DNA from: Clostridiales bacterium
Lineage (GTDB): Bacteria; Bacillota; Clostridia; Oscillospirales; Oscillospiraceae
Direction: 5' to 3'
Length of the DNA stretch: 64,000 nucleotides
NCBI GenBank assembly: GCA_029008095.1
Contig: JAQXJB010000052.1
Coordinates: forward strand, 209,238 to 273,237
Position numbers and translations under genes: made by a program. This document shows positions 51,156-61,551 of this stretch, piece after piece. The notes below the pieces were generated by a model. That model was not told the DNA's origin. It saw only the letters and a program-made list of their open reading frames with translations, and did no database searches. Position 1 is the first letter of the stretch. The number at the start of each line of letters is the position of its first letter.

Positions 51156-52697
51156 ATGCGAACAACGAGAAAAGAATTTTTTTGTGACCTGGCCATCATC
51201 GGCGGCGGCGTTGGCGGCTGCGCGGCAGCCATCGCGGCCGCTCGCCGCGGACTTCGGGTAATACTTTTTGAAAAGGGCGTATCCCTCGGCGGCCTTGCCA
51301 CAAACGGTTATGTTCCGCAGGTAGCCGGTAATATAGAGGGTGTCTGCCTTGAATTTGTAAAAAAACTGGACGAGATCGGACAGCTCAAGCAGTCAGGAAG
51401 CGGCGAATATTACCGCAATCCGTCCTTTGAGCCGGAATACGGCAAATTTGTTCTGGAAAACATGGTCACGGGAGCCGGAGCGCGCGTGATCTATGACGCG
51501 GTCTGCGTTGACGCGGACGTGGAGGACGCGCAGATCAAGCGCTGCTATTTCCATACCAAGCAAGGCAGAGTAAGCGTTGCCGCAAAGCTTTTCATAGACG
51601 CTACCGGAGACGCCGATCTCGCAGAGATGGCGGGCGTGCCGTACCAGACAGGCGGCGTGGATTTCGCCGGCCTGAATATGTCCACAACGCTTGGCTCCCG
51701 CTGGGCAGGCGTGAATCTGGTCAAGTATCAGGCGGCGGAAAACCGTTTCCGCCAGGAGCAGCTTGACAAGGGCGTGAAGCTGCCGCTTTCGTTGATATAC
51801 GTTCTGGAGGATAAGTGGATCGAAGAGGGCAAGCTTATCCGCCATATCGCCAACCGCTATACCGGCTTTTTCCGCGTTCTCATTCCCAACACGCCTATGG
51901 ATAACGCGGAGTTCGTGACCTTCGCCTTTCATAGCTTCTTCTGCCAGAACAATGACTGCGAAAATATCAGCCGTCAGGTGCTGGAGCAGCATCAGCTCAT
52001 GCAGAATTTCCACACCTTCCTGCGTGAGTGCGTACCCGGCTTTGAAAACGTGCGCATCGTCGGCACCGGCTCTCTGCCCGGCGTGCGGGACAGCCGCAGA
52101 ATATTCGGCGAATACATGCTCAAGGCGGCGGATGTCTGCTGCGGCGTTAAGTTTGAAGACGGCATCGCGCGCTTCCCCGAGGTGCTTGACTGCCACCATC
52201 CCACCAGTGCCAGAATGACCTTCCAGAGACATTACCATATGCGCAAGCCGGAGGGCAGCGCCGTAACCATTCAGGCGGGCTGTCCCGCCGAAATGCACCC
52301 CTTCGGCGAGCCGGAGGGCATGGAGGTGCGTCCCAATCCCAGGGATTACTGCGAGATACCGTACAGAAGCCTGATACCGGAGAAGATCGACAATCTGCTG
52401 GCTGTGGGCCGCTGCTGTTCGGCGGAGTTCCATGCCAACGGAGCCATGCGCATTATCGCCCCCGCAATGGGAACCGGCCACGCGGCCGCTGTTGCGGCGG
52501 ATATGGCCATTCGCCGCGGCGTGCGCCCCCGTGACCTGGACGGCCGTGAGGTGCGCAAGGCTCTTATTGAGGAGGAGGGCGTTCCGCTGGATAAGCCCTG
52601 CGACGGTCACTGGGCTAAGCTCCGTGAGGCGGAGGGCAAGATCATTGTAACGCCGGTGGGCGATTTCGCCGCTATTGAAAACTTCCGCATGTTCTGA
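51156..52697 (+). CDS. FAD-dependent oxidoreductase (FAD_oxidored, PF12831-like)
   Basis: CDLAIIGGGVGGCAAAIAAARRGLRVILFEKGVSLGGLATNG; DATGDADLAEMAGVPYQTGG; EIPYRSLIPEKIDNLLAVGRCCSA. Confidence 0.86.
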   Translation: MRTTRKEFFCDLAIIGGGVGGCAAAIAAARRGLRVILFEKGVSLGGLATNGYVPQVAGNIEGVCLEFVKKLDEIGQLKQSGSGEYYRNPSFEPEYGKFVLENMVTGAGARVIYDAVCVDADVEDAQIKRCYFHTKQGRVSVAAKLFIDATGDADLAEMAGVPYQTGGVDFAGLNMSTTLGSRWAGVNLVKYQAAENRFRQEQLDKGVKLPLSLIYVLEDKWIEEGKLIRHIANRYTGFFRVLIPNTPMDNAEFVTFAFHSFFCQNNDCENISRQVLEQHQLMQNFHTFLRECVPGFENVRIVGTGSLPGVRDSRRIFGEYMLKAADVCCGVKFEDGIARFPEVLDCHHPTSARMTFQRHYHMRKPEGSAVTIQAGCPAEMHPFGEPEGMEVRPNPRDYCEIPYRSLIPEKIDNLLAVGRCCSAEFHANGAMRIIAPAMGTGHAAAVAADMAIRRGVRPRDLDGREVRKALIEEEGVPLDKPCDGHWAKLREAEGKIIVTPVGDFAAIENFRMF

Positions 52698-52708
52698 TAC
52701 TATGTAAA

Positions 52709-52736
52709 GAGTGGGCGTGCTTTCGCGCGCCCACTC
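52709..52736. promoter_or_regulatory. Intercistronic hairpin between two flavoprotein genes
   Basis: GAGTGGGCGTGC-TTTC-GCGCGCCCACTC; no U-tract. Confidence 0.7.
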
Positions 52737-52818
52737 AGATTATCAGAGAATATAAGCAATTTTATATTGCACTAAATATATATAATTTCAACCATATTTG
52801 CCAAAGGAGCTGATAGGC

Positions 52819-54354
52819 GTGAAACGTGAATACGGTGCGTGGGCACGTCCGCCCGAGCCGGTGGCCGAGGCGGATATTTGCAGAACTATAAAAACGGATG
52901 TACTCGTTATCGGAGCGGGCATTGCGGGCGTAAGCTGCGCCCTGCGCGCTGCCGAGAGCGGCGCGCGTGTGACGGTTTTGGAAAAAAGCGCGTCATGGTC
53001 GGCGCGCGGAGGAAATATCGGCGTACCCAACTCATCCTTTATGAAGGCGCAGGGCTACGAAAACGACATCGACGTTCTTACCCGCGAATGGATAAAGCGC
53101 TGCGGCAACCGCTGCGATGAGCGAATCGTGCGCAGATACATGCGGGAAGCACCAAGAGCAATGGACTGGCTTATCGATATCGTGACGCGGCCTGAATATA
53201 ACGCCCGGCCTGTACTGCAGGGCAGCCGATACAAGGGAGAAACATACTGGGAGGTATACGGCTCCCACCGCTTTTTCGACGGCCCGATGGCCAGGAAGGG
53301 ACTGCGCGCCGGAGCGCCGGACGCGGTAAACGCCATGTACGGCGAAGCACTCAAACTGGGCGTCGAATTTCTCTTTAACACCCCTGCCAGACAGCTCGTC
53401 AGGGAAAACGGCAGAGTGGTCGCCGCAATAGCCGAGGCCGGAGACGGGCTCATCCGCGTGGAGGCCGGGAGTGGCGTGGTGCTGGCCACGGGTGACATCG
53501 GCGGCAACGAGGAAATGTGCGCCGACCTTTGCCCGATGGCGAACGCCTGCGAGAAAAAGCTCTATTGGCCCAAGAACGGAAACACCGGCGATGGACACAG
53601 AATGGGTCTTTGGGTCGGTGGTACTCTTGAGGACGGCCCCTTCCCCACCATTCTCCATCCTCAGGCCTTTCATTACAGGACCTATTGCTTCCTCTTTGTC
53701 AAGCCGGACGGCAAGCGCTTTATGAACGAGGACAATTATGTCCAGGGCAAGACCGTCGCGGTACTCCGTGAACGGGAAAACTTTGTATGGTCCGTTATGG
53801 ACGGGAACTGGAAGGAGCAGGTCGCTGATTCTATACAATACGGCGGCGGCCTATTCTGGGGCGACGACTGCATAGCCGGCGAGAGCGAATTCGTAGCGGA
53901 AAACGAGGAAAAAATGCTTCAATTCGGTTTGGAGCGCGGACTTGTTGTAAGCGCGGACACGCCGGAGCAGCTCGCGCGGAAGATGGGCGTTCCTGAGGAT
54001 GTTTTCACGGCGACGCTGGCGCGTTATAACGAACTCGCCGCCAAAGGTCATGATGAGGACTTTGGAAAAAGGGCGGAGCTTCTGCATCCCCTCGATACCC
54101 CGCCGTATTACGCGATGAAATTCGGCCCCGCGCTGCTTGCCGTTGTTGGCGGACTTCGGGTTGACGAGGAAATGCATGTACTGGACGCCGAAAGCCGCGC
54201 CGTTGCCGGACTGTACGCAATCGGAAACGCCGCCGGAGGACGTTACGGCGTGGACTACCCCGTGCTGATACCCGGAAACAGCCACGGTACGGCGCTCACC
54301 TTCGGCTTTCTCCTTGGAGAGACGCTCGGAAAACAGACGCAGCATATACATTAA
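52819..54354 (+). CDS. FAD-binding (fumarate reductase/succinate dehydrogenase-like) flavoprotein
   Basis: TDVLVIGAGIAGVSCALRAAESGARVTVLEKS; GLYAIGNAAGGRYGVDYPVLIPGNSHGTALTFGFLLGE; GTG start with AAAGGAG upstream. Confidence 0.85.
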   Translation: MKREYGAWARPPEPVAEADICRTIKTDVLVIGAGIAGVSCALRAAESGARVTVLEKSASWSARGGNIGVPNSSFMKAQGYENDIDVLTREWIKRCGNRCDERIVRRYMREAPRAMDWLIDIVTRPEYNARPVLQGSRYKGETYWEVYGSHRFFDGPMARKGLRAGAPDAVNAMYGEALKLGVEFLFNTPARQLVRENGRVVAAIAEAGDGLIRVEAGSGVVLATGDIGGNEEMCADLCPMANACEKKLYWPKNGNTGDGHRMGLWVGGTLEDGPFPTILHPQAFHYRTYCFLFVKPDGKRFMNEDNYVQGKTVAVLRERENFVWSVMDGNWKEQVADSIQYGGGLFWGDDCIAGESEFVAENEEKMLQFGLERGLVVSADTPEQLARKMGVPEDVFTATLARYNELAAKGHDEDFGKRAELLHPLDTPPYYAMKFGPALLAVVGGLRVDEEMHVLDAESRAVAGLYAIGNAAGGRYGVDYPVLIPGNSHGTALTFGFLLGETLGKQTQHIH

Positions 54355-54372
54355 AATATAAGGAGATAAATT

Positions 54373-55332
54373 ATGAATACTCAGACCTTTTACCTCAACG
54401 AGGAAAAAACAGCGAAGCTCATAGTTACTGTGTCCAATGTAGTCCCATATTTCCAGCTTACCCCGGCGCTTATCCATGTGCCAGGCGGCGGCTTCATGTT
54501 CTGCAGCGAGTCAGACACTGTTGCCATCGCCGCGCGCTGCACCGGCAAGGGCTTCGGCGTCACCTGCACCTATCTCTACCCGGTGGCGCAGGAATACCGC
54601 TTCCCCCAGGTCGTGATATGGCTGATGAAGGGCATTAAGCTTCTGCGCGAGCATGCGGCCGAGTGGGGTATCGACCCCAATAAGATCGTCATTTCCGGCC
54701 ATTCCGCGGGAGCGTTTATCTGCATGAGCACCGGAAACCTCTGGAACCGTCCTGATTTCATGGACAAGGCCGGCTGCACCGGCGAGGAGGGCAAGCCCAA
54801 CGCCATGCTGCTGGGCTTCGGTCCGATGTTCTGCGGCCAGCAGACGGACGACGGCATTGTTTATGTGAAGAACGGTGATCTGGTCGGCCCACAGACGCCG
54901 CCCGCATTTTTCCACCACGCGAGGGGCGACGAACTGGTGTCGGTCTATCAGACCATCGCTATGCTGGATGCTATGGAGCGGGCGAAGCGTCCCTTTGCCG
55001 CGTATATCTCCTGCGCTGGCGGACACGGCGCCACCTCGTATACAAGCCATATGCTTGACGCGGACGGAAAGGTAGCGCCCGATATGGACGACTGGTTTGA
55101 GCAGGCGTGGCACTTCCTTGCCAACCAGCTTGATCTGCCCCAGATACCCGGCCCGATCCCGAACCCATTTGCCGCTCCGGAGGGTGGCGAGCCTATGATG
55201 CCGCCCATGCCGATGATAACGGCGGACGGCGACCCGGTCAAGCCCGAGGAAATGCCGCTGGGTCAGGCCACGGAGCTGCATATGCCCTTCAACGCCGGTT
55301 TCCATGATAAGGACTTCACCGTTTTTGAATAA
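54373..55332 (+). CDS. Alpha/beta hydrolase (esterase/lipase-like)
   Basis: IHVPGGGFMF oxyanion-type motif and ISGHSAGAFICMS nucleophile elbow. Confidence 0.85.
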   Translation: MNTQTFYLNEEKTAKLIVTVSNVVPYFQLTPALIHVPGGGFMFCSESDTVAIAARCTGKGFGVTCTYLYPVAQEYRFPQVVIWLMKGIKLLREHAAEWGIDPNKIVISGHSAGAFICMSTGNLWNRPDFMDKAGCTGEEGKPNAMLLGFGPMFCGQQTDDGIVYVKNGDLVGPQTPPAFFHHARGDELVSVYQTIAMLDAMERAKRPFAAYISCAGGHGATSYTSHMLDADGKVAPDMDDWFEQAWHFLANQLDLPQIPGPIPNPFAAPEGGEPMMPPMPMITADGDPVKPEEMPLGQATELHMPFNAGFHDKDFTVFE

Positions 55333-55474
55333 CAGCCCCCCGCTCACGGCAAAAGCCGCAGGCTAAAATATAATGTCCCCAAATACACTGGCAAACAGAA
55401 TTTGAAGAAATTCTCCGTTTATGGGGAAGAATTCTCACAGCAACTGATGTACCCTATTCCCGGAGGTGGGCATT

Positions 55475-55969
55475 ATGGATCAGGTAAAAATCGGCAAATT
55501 CATTGCCGTGCTTCGCAGGCAGGCCGGACTCACCCAGGAGGCGCTCGGCGAAAAAATCGGTGTTACCAACAAAACCATATCGCGCTGGGAAAACGGCAAC
55601 TATATGCCGGACATTGAAATGCTGCAATCGCTCGCCAATGAGTTCAATATCAGCATCAATGAATTATTGGCCGGAGAAAAGCTGTCCGACACGGACTTCC
55701 GGCGTAAGGCGGACGAAGCCATAGTTGCGGCATCCAAAGGAAGCATATTCTCGTCAGAAGAAAGGAAGGCATATTTCAAAAGGAAATGGCGCAAAGAGCA
55801 CATACCGCTTTTCGTTATTCTCGCGGCAATTCTGATTGCCTCTTTTGTGCTGCCAATAGTGCTCCATAAACCCTGGTTTATCGGATTTGCTCCTTTGACA
55901 GCATTTGTTGAATACGCCTATCAGAACAATAAAATGATGAGTTATGTTGAAAACAATCTCTATGATTGA
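55475..55969 (+). CDS. XRE-family HTH regulator with C-terminal TM segment
   Basis: LRRQAGLTQEALGEKIGVTNKTISRWENGNYMPDIEMLQSLA; hydrophobic FVILAAILIASFVLPIVL. Confidence 0.88.
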   Translation: MDQVKIGKFIAVLRRQAGLTQEALGEKIGVTNKTISRWENGNYMPDIEMLQSLANEFNISINELLAGEKLSDTDFRRKADEAIVAASKGSIFSSEERKAYFKRKWRKEHIPLFVILAAILIASFVLPIVLHKPWFIGFAPLTAFVEYAYQNNKMMSYVENNLYD

Positions 55970-56066
55970 AAAGGGATGAATATGATGCAAATTACCCTCC
56001 GAAGAGCGCAGAAGAAGCCGCTCCCGGAGGGTAATTCTTATGCCCGCTACCGGGCACATCATTTCA

Positions 56067-57083
56067 TTATGCGATAGTGCCGCCGCCCAGCAGGATATTG
56101 CCGTCATAGAACACAGCGGCCTGCCCCGCGGATGGGGATTTTATTTCTTCATCAAAAATTATATGCAGCCCGCCGTCCACGGGTATAAGCTCTGCGGCAT
56201 AGCTGAGCTTTGAGTACCGCACCTTTACGGCAGCCCGGAAGGGTGTTTCCGCCGGTGGCATGGAGACCCAGTTCACATCCCGTACCCATATATCCTTGAC
56301 GAACATTTTATCCAGATTGGAGAGGACTATTTCATTCTTCTCCGAGTCAATACGTGAAACGAATATTCTATGCCCCGCCGCGACCCCGAGACCACGGCGC
56401 TGGCCAACGGTATAATACTGTATCCCCTTATGGACGCCCAGCACATTGCCCGCTTCGTCCACAAAATTTCCGGGTCTGGAAACATAGCCCCGGGACTCGA
56501 TATACTTGCCGTGGTCGTTGCCGGGGATGAAGCATATCTCCATACTGTCGGACTTTTCCGCGACTGATATGCCCGCCGAGGCGGCCATTTTGCGGACAGT
56601 CTCCTTCTCCAAGCTTCCAAGGGGGAATATCACCCGCGCCAGAACATCCTGGCTCAGGCCGCAGAGCATATAGCTCTGGTCCTTCTGACTGTCGGCGGAG
56701 ATCAGGCGGTATCTCCCGCTCGCTTCGTCATATTCCACTCGGGCATAATGCCCGGTGGCAATATATTCAGCGCCTATTCTCTCAGCGACGCGGATAAGAG
56801 CCGGAAATTTCACATTTGGGTTGCAGAGAACGCAAGGGTTGGGCGTTACGCCATGAAGATATGCCTCCGCGAAGGGGGCGCAGACCTTTTCCTCCAGTTC
56901 CCTGCGGATATCCACTACCTCGAAGCCAATGCCAAGCTGCTCCGCCACAGTACGGGCATCATTGGGCGGGGTAACGCCTATATCGAGGAAAACCCCATGC
57001 ACCTCATAGCCCTCATCCCGCAGTATATTGGCAGAAAGGGCGGAATCCACACCGCCGGAAAGGCCGAGAACCACCTTACTCAT
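56067..57083 (-). CDS. mnmA: tRNA 2-thiouridine(34) synthase
   Basis: [29 protein letters not shown]. Confidence 0.94.
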   Translation of the reverse strand: MSKVVLGLSGGVDSALSANILRDEGYEVHGVFLDIGVTPPNDARTVAEQLGIGFEVVDIRRELEEKVCAPFAEAYLHGVTPNPCVLCNPNVKFPALIRVAERIGAEYIATGHYARVEYDEASGRYRLISADSQKDQSYMLCGLSQDVLARVIFPLGSLEKETVRKMAASAGISVAEKSDSMEICFIPGNDHGKYIESRGYVSRPGNFVDEAGNVLGVHKGIQYYTVGQRRGLGVAAGHRIFVSRIDSEKNEIVLSNLDKMFVKDIWVRDVNWVSMPPAETPFRAAVKVRYSKLSYAAELIPVDGGLHIIFDEEIKSPSAGQAAVFYDGNILLGGGTIA

Positions 57084-58953
57084 TGCGTCCTCCCTTTTCC
57101 AGATAAACCATCAGAGCCGCTATATCCGCCGGACTTACGCCGGATATGCGGGAAGCCTGACCGAAATTGGCCGGGCGCACCTTAGTCAGCTTCTGCCGTG
57201 CCTCGGTGCGAAGGCCGTGTATATTCATAAAGTCGATATTATCGGGTATGCGTCGGTTTTCAAGGCGTTTGAATTCCTCCGCCTGCTTGAGCTGACGCTT
57301 TATATAGCCCGCGTATTTAACCGTTATCTCAACCTGCTCGCGAACGTCCCGGGGCAGCTCCGGGCGGTTTTTATCAAACTGCGCCAGATCCTCATAACCC
57401 AGCTCCGGGCGGCGGATAAGCTCCGCAATACATACGCCGGAGGGCGGCACGGAGCTGTTTTTTGATTCCAGAAACGCCCGCAGCTCGGGAGTTGTTGCAA
57501 TATGGGCATGCTCCACGCGCTCGACTTCCTTTTCCACGGCGGCGTACTTGGCAAGCACCCGCTCATAGCGCTCGTCCGAAACAAGGCCGATGCGGTGGCC
57601 GATGCCGCAAAGGCGTATATCCGCGTTATCCTGACGGTGGAGAAGGCGGTATTCACTGCGGGAGGTCATCATTCTGTATGGCTCATTTGTACCCTTGGTT
57701 ACAAGGTCGTCTATGAGCGTGCCGATATAGGCCTGGCTGCGGTCAAGTATCATTGGCTCCTCGCCCTTTATCTTCAGAGCGGCGTTCACGCCGGCAACAA
57801 AGCCCTGAACGGCGGCCTCCTCATAACCGGAGCTGCCGTTGAACTGTCCCGCACCGTAAAGGCCGGATATCTTCTTGGTCTCCAGAGTGGGCAGCAGCTC
57901 CAGCGGGTCTACGCAGTCGTACTCGATGGCGTAGGCGGAGCGCATTATCTCCGCATTCTCCAGGCCGGGCAGGGTTCGGAGCATTTTTATCTGCACATCC
58001 TCGGGCATGGATGAGGAGAAGCCCTGAATATACATTTCCTCTGTATCCGTGCCCATTGGCTCGATAAATATCTGATGACGCTTCTTCTCGGAAAAGCGCA
58101 CCACCTTATCCTCTATGGATGGGCAGTAGCGGGGACCGACGCCCTCGATAACGCCGGAAAACAGCGGGCTTCTATGAAGGTTCTCGCGGATGATATCGTG
58201 GGTCGTCTCGTTGGTATAGGTGAGATAGCAGACCGCGCGGTTCTCCGGTATCTCCGCGGTTTCAAAGGAGAAGGGCACTGGCTCCGCGTCGCCGGGCTGC
58301 ACCTCCATCTTTGAGTAGTCAATGCTGCGGGAATTTACACGGGGCGGCGTACCGGTCTTAAAGCGGCGAAGCTCCAGTCCCAGCGTGCGCAGACTATCGG
58401 CAAGCCTGACCGCCGCGAACATTCCGTCCGGCCCTCCCTCCTGCGTGACGTCACCGATAATGGTGCGTCCGGCAAGATATGTTCCGGTGCAGATTATCGC
58501 GGCTTTGGTATTATATATCGCGCCTGTACGGGTCTTTACATAGGCAACACGGCCGTTCTCCGCACCTATTTCAACGATCTCAGCCTGCTTCAGGCTGAGC
58601 CGTTCCTGCTTCTCAAGGGTATGCTTCATCACGTTCTGATACACTCTACGGTCCGCCTGAGCGCGGAGAGAATGTACAGCAGGACCCTTGCCCCGGTTGA
58701 GCATGCGGTACTGTATGCAGGCTTTATCCGCCGCCCTGGCCATTTCGCCGCCCAACGCGTCAAGCTCACGGACAAGGTGGCCCTTGCCCGTTCCGCCTAT
58801 GGCGGGGTTGCAGGGCATATTACCCACAGCGTCAAGATTTATTGTAAAGCAGATGGTTTCAAGGCCCATTCTTGCCGCCGCCAGAGCGGCCTCTATTCCG
58901 GCGTGACCCGCGCCGATAACGGCAACGTCACAGCTTCCGGCCTGGTAATCCAT
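57076..58953 (-). CDS. mnmG: tRNA uridine-5-carboxymethylaminomethyl(34) synthesis enzyme
   Basis: [39 protein letters not shown]. Confidence 0.95.
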   Translation of the reverse strand: MDYQAGSCDVAVIGAGHAGIEAALAAARMGLETICFTINLDAVGNMPCNPAIGGTGKGHLVRELDALGGEMARAADKACIQYRMLNRGKGPAVHSLRAQADRRVYQNVMKHTLEKQERLSLKQAEIVEIGAENGRVAYVKTRTGAIYNTKAAIICTGTYLAGRTIIGDVTQEGGPDGMFAAVRLADSLRTLGLELRRFKTGTPPRVNSRSIDYSKMEVQPGDAEPVPFSFETAEIPENRAVCYLTYTNETTHDIIRENLHRSPLFSGVIEGVGPRYCPSIEDKVVRFSEKKRHQIFIEPMGTDTEEMYIQGFSSSMPEDVQIKMLRTLPGLENAEIMRSAYAIEYDCVDPLELLPTLETKKISGLYGAGQFNGSSGYEEAAVQGFVAGVNAALKIKGEEPMILDRSQAYIGTLIDDLVTKGTNEPYRMMTSRSEYRLLHRQDNADIRLCGIGHRIGLVSDERYERVLAKYAAVEKEVERVEHAHIATTPELRAFLESKNSSVPPSGVCIAELIRRPELGYEDLAQFDKNRPELPRDVREQVEITVKYAGYIKRQLKQAEEFKRLENRRIPDNIDFMNIHGLRTEARQKLTKVRPANFGQASRISGVSPADIAALMVYLEKGGRNE

Positions 58954-59256
58954 GATCAAAACTCCCTTCCGGAGATATTCATCCAAAAATCAAAGTATAT
59001 TTTAGTTTACCTGACTGTAAAATGCAACAAAAAACGTTGTTTTTGCTTTGAAATGTTGACATTAGCGGGTAAAAGTATATAATTCCAATAATAAGGGAAT
59101 TTGAATCTGTGCCGGTTTTATTGGGCGGATCTCCGTCCATACCTCGGCTGCCTCAAAGCAGGGACGCCAAGGCAAAAAGAGGCGAATTATACCGCTGTAA
59201 TGCGGTACAGATTTGAGTTCTGTTGAATGACCAAAAATGATTGAGATGGTGAAAAG

Positions 59257-60678
59257 ATGCTTAAGAACACAGAAAAGACTATGGACAAAATCGTAGCTCT
59301 CTGCAAGAACAGAGGCTTTGTATTCTCCGGCAGCGAGATCTACGGCGGTCTCGCAAATACCTGGGACTACGGCCCTCTCGGCGTTGAGCTGAAGAACAAC
59401 GTTAAGAAGGCATGGTGGAAGAAGTTTGTTCAGGAAAATCCCTATAACGTGGGTCTTGACGCCGCTATCCTCATGAACCCGCAGGTATGGGTAGCCTCCG
59501 GCCACGTTGCCACCTTTAACGATCCCCTGATCGACTGCAAGTCCTGCAAGTCCCGCCACAGAGCCGACAAGCTCGTTGAGGAATGGAACAAGGAAAACGG
59601 CGTAACCGACGTTACCGTCGAAGCAATGAACAACGACGAACTCATGGACTACATCCGCGAGAAGGGCATCACCTGCCCTGAATGCGGCAAGTCCGACTTC
59701 ACCGATATCCGTAAGTTCAACCTTATGTTCAAGACCTTCCAGGGCGTTACCGAAGACTCCGCATCCACCGTTTATCTGCGCCCCGAGACTGCTCAGGGTA
59801 TCTTCGTCAACTTCCAGAACATCCAGCGCACCACCCGCCGCAAGCTCCCCTTCGGCGTTTGCCAGATCGGTAAGAGCTTCAGAAACGAGATCACTCCCGG
59901 TAACTTCACCTTCCGTACCAGAGAGTTTGAGCAGATGGAGCTTGAGTTCTTCTGCAAGCCCGGTACCGAGCTTGAGTGGTTCGACTATTGGCGCGCTTAC
60001 TGCCACGAGTGGCTCAAGAGCCTGAACATGCAGGACGAGAACATCCGTATGCGTGACCACGAGCAGGCCGAACTGAGCCATTATTCCAACGCCACCACCG
60101 ACTTTGAGTTTATGTTCCCCTTCGGCTGGGGCGAGCTCTGGGGCGTTGCTTCCCGCACCAACTATGACCTTAACGCTCACCAGACCACCTCCGGCAAGGA
60201 TCAGACCTATTACGACCAGGAGACCAATGAGCACTATATCCCCTACGTTGTCGAGCCCTCTCTGGGCGCCGACCGCGTAACTCTGGCTTTCCTCATCGAC
60301 GCATATGACGAAGAGGTTGTCGACGCCGAGAAAAATGATACCCGCGTTGTCCTTCACCTCCACCCTGCCCTTGCCCCCTTCAAGGCTGCTGTTCTTCCCT
60401 TGTCCAAGAAGCTCAGCGGTAAGGCAGAGGAGATTTACCACATGCTGCAGAAGCACTTCATGGTGGACTACGACGAGTCCGGCTCCATCGGCAAGCGTTA
60501 CCGCCGTCAGGATGAGATCGGCACTCCCCTCTGCATCACCGTTGACTTCGACACCGTCGGCGATGAAAACACCCCTGCTGATAACTGCGTGACCATCCGC
60601 GACCGCGACACCATGCAGCAGGAAAGAGTCAGCATTGACGAGCTGGTTGATTATATTTCCAAGAAAATCGCGTTTTAA
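59257..60678 (+). CDS. glyS: Glycine--tRNA ligase
   Basis: [29 protein letters not shown]; class II motifs, [12 protein letters not shown]. Confidence 0.95.
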   Translation: MLKNTEKTMDKIVALCKNRGFVFSGSEIYGGLANTWDYGPLGVELKNNVKKAWWKKFVQENPYNVGLDAAILMNPQVWVASGHVATFNDPLIDCKSCKSRHRADKLVEEWNKENGVTDVTVEAMNNDELMDYIREKGITCPECGKSDFTDIRKFNLMFKTFQGVTEDSASTVYLRPETAQGIFVNFQNIQRTTRRKLPFGVCQIGKSFRNEITPGNFTFRTREFEQMELEFFCKPGTELEWFDYWRAYCHEWLKSLNMQDENIRMRDHEQAELSHYSNATTDFEFMFPFGWGELWGVASRTNYDLNAHQTTSGKDQTYYDQETNEHYIPYVVEPSLGADRVTLAFLIDAYDEEVVDAEKNDTRVVLHLHPALAPFKAAVLPLSKKLSGKAEEIYHMLQKHFMVDYDESGSIGKRYRRQDEIGTPLCITVDFDTVGDENTPADNCVTIRDRDTMQQERVSIDELVDYISKKIAF

Positions 60679-60690
60679 GGAGGTTTTTTC

Positions 60691-61539
60691 GTGGAAAAAG
60701 AGCTGAAGATGAAGGAACTGAGAGTTTACGCTGAGGAGATCCGCGTAAAGACTCTCGAGGTCTTTTCGCATCTCGGCTTCGGCCATGTCGGCGGCGCGAT
60801 GTCCGTTGTCGAGACCGTTGCAGTGCTCTACGGAAGCATGATGCGCTATGACCCCAAGAACCCCGCATGGCCTGACAGAGACAAGCTTGTAATGTCCAAG
60901 GGACATGCAGGCCCTACCCTTTACGCCACTCTCGCGATGAAGGGCTTCTTCCCCGAGGCAATGCTCCGCGAGCTCAATCAGGGCGGCGGCAGACTGCCCA
61001 GCCACTGCGACAGAAACAAGACTCCCGGCATTGACATGACCACCGGCTCCCTCGGTCAGGGCATCTCCGCAGCCATCGGTATCGCCCTTGGCGACCGGAT
61101 GGACGGACGTGACAGCATGACCTATGCCATTCTCGGCGACGGCGAGCTGGACGAGGGTCAGAACTGGGAAGGCTTCATGTTCGCCAACCACTATAAGCTG
61201 TCCAACCTCGTTGTTTTCGTGGACGCCAACGGCCAGCAGCTTGACGGCTACACCAAGGACGTTATGGACACCGACAGCATCAGCGAGAAGATAAAGGCCT
61301 TCGGCTGGCTCACGTATGACATTGACGGCCACGATATCGCCCAGATATATGACGCCGTAGCCGCAGCAAAGGCCCAGAACGAGAAGCCCACCGCCATCGT
61401 TCTGCGCACCAAAAAGGGCCACGGCTGCACCTTTGCCGAGGGCATACTTTCCAACCACCATATCAACTTCACCGCCGAGCAGATGGAAGAGGCTCTCTCT
61501 CACGCAAGAGCCGTCCTCGCTGAAGCGAAAAATATGTAA
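60691..61539 (+). CDS. Transketolase N-terminal subunit
   Basis: TPP motif GDGELDEGQNWEGFMFANHYKLSNLVVFVDANGQQ. Confidence 0.93.
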   Translation: MEKELKMKELRVYAEEIRVKTLEVFSHLGFGHVGGAMSVVETVAVLYGSMMRYDPKNPAWPDRDKLVMSKGHAGPTLYATLAMKGFFPEAMLRELNQGGGRLPSHCDRNKTPGIDMTTGSLGQGISAAIGIALGDRMDGRDSMTYAILGDGELDEGQNWEGFMFANHYKLSNLVVFVDANGQQLDGYTKDVMDTDSISEKIKAFGWLTYDIDGHDIAQIYDAVAAAKAQNEKPTAIVLRTKKGHGCTFAEGILSNHHINFTAEQMEEALSHARAVLAEAKNM

Positions 61540-61551
61540 GGAGGGGTAGAA

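Noticed and set aside
59170-59215. T-box riboswitch upstream of glyS
   Set aside because: No convincing T-box sequence (AGGGTGGNACCGCG) or terminator/antiterminator found by eye.
59062-61503. 813-aa minus-strand ORF opposite glyS and transketolase
   Set aside because: Antisense to two confidently identified genes; long open frames here are expected from codon bias (few TTA/CTA/TCA codons on the coding strand); translation shows no recognisable domain.
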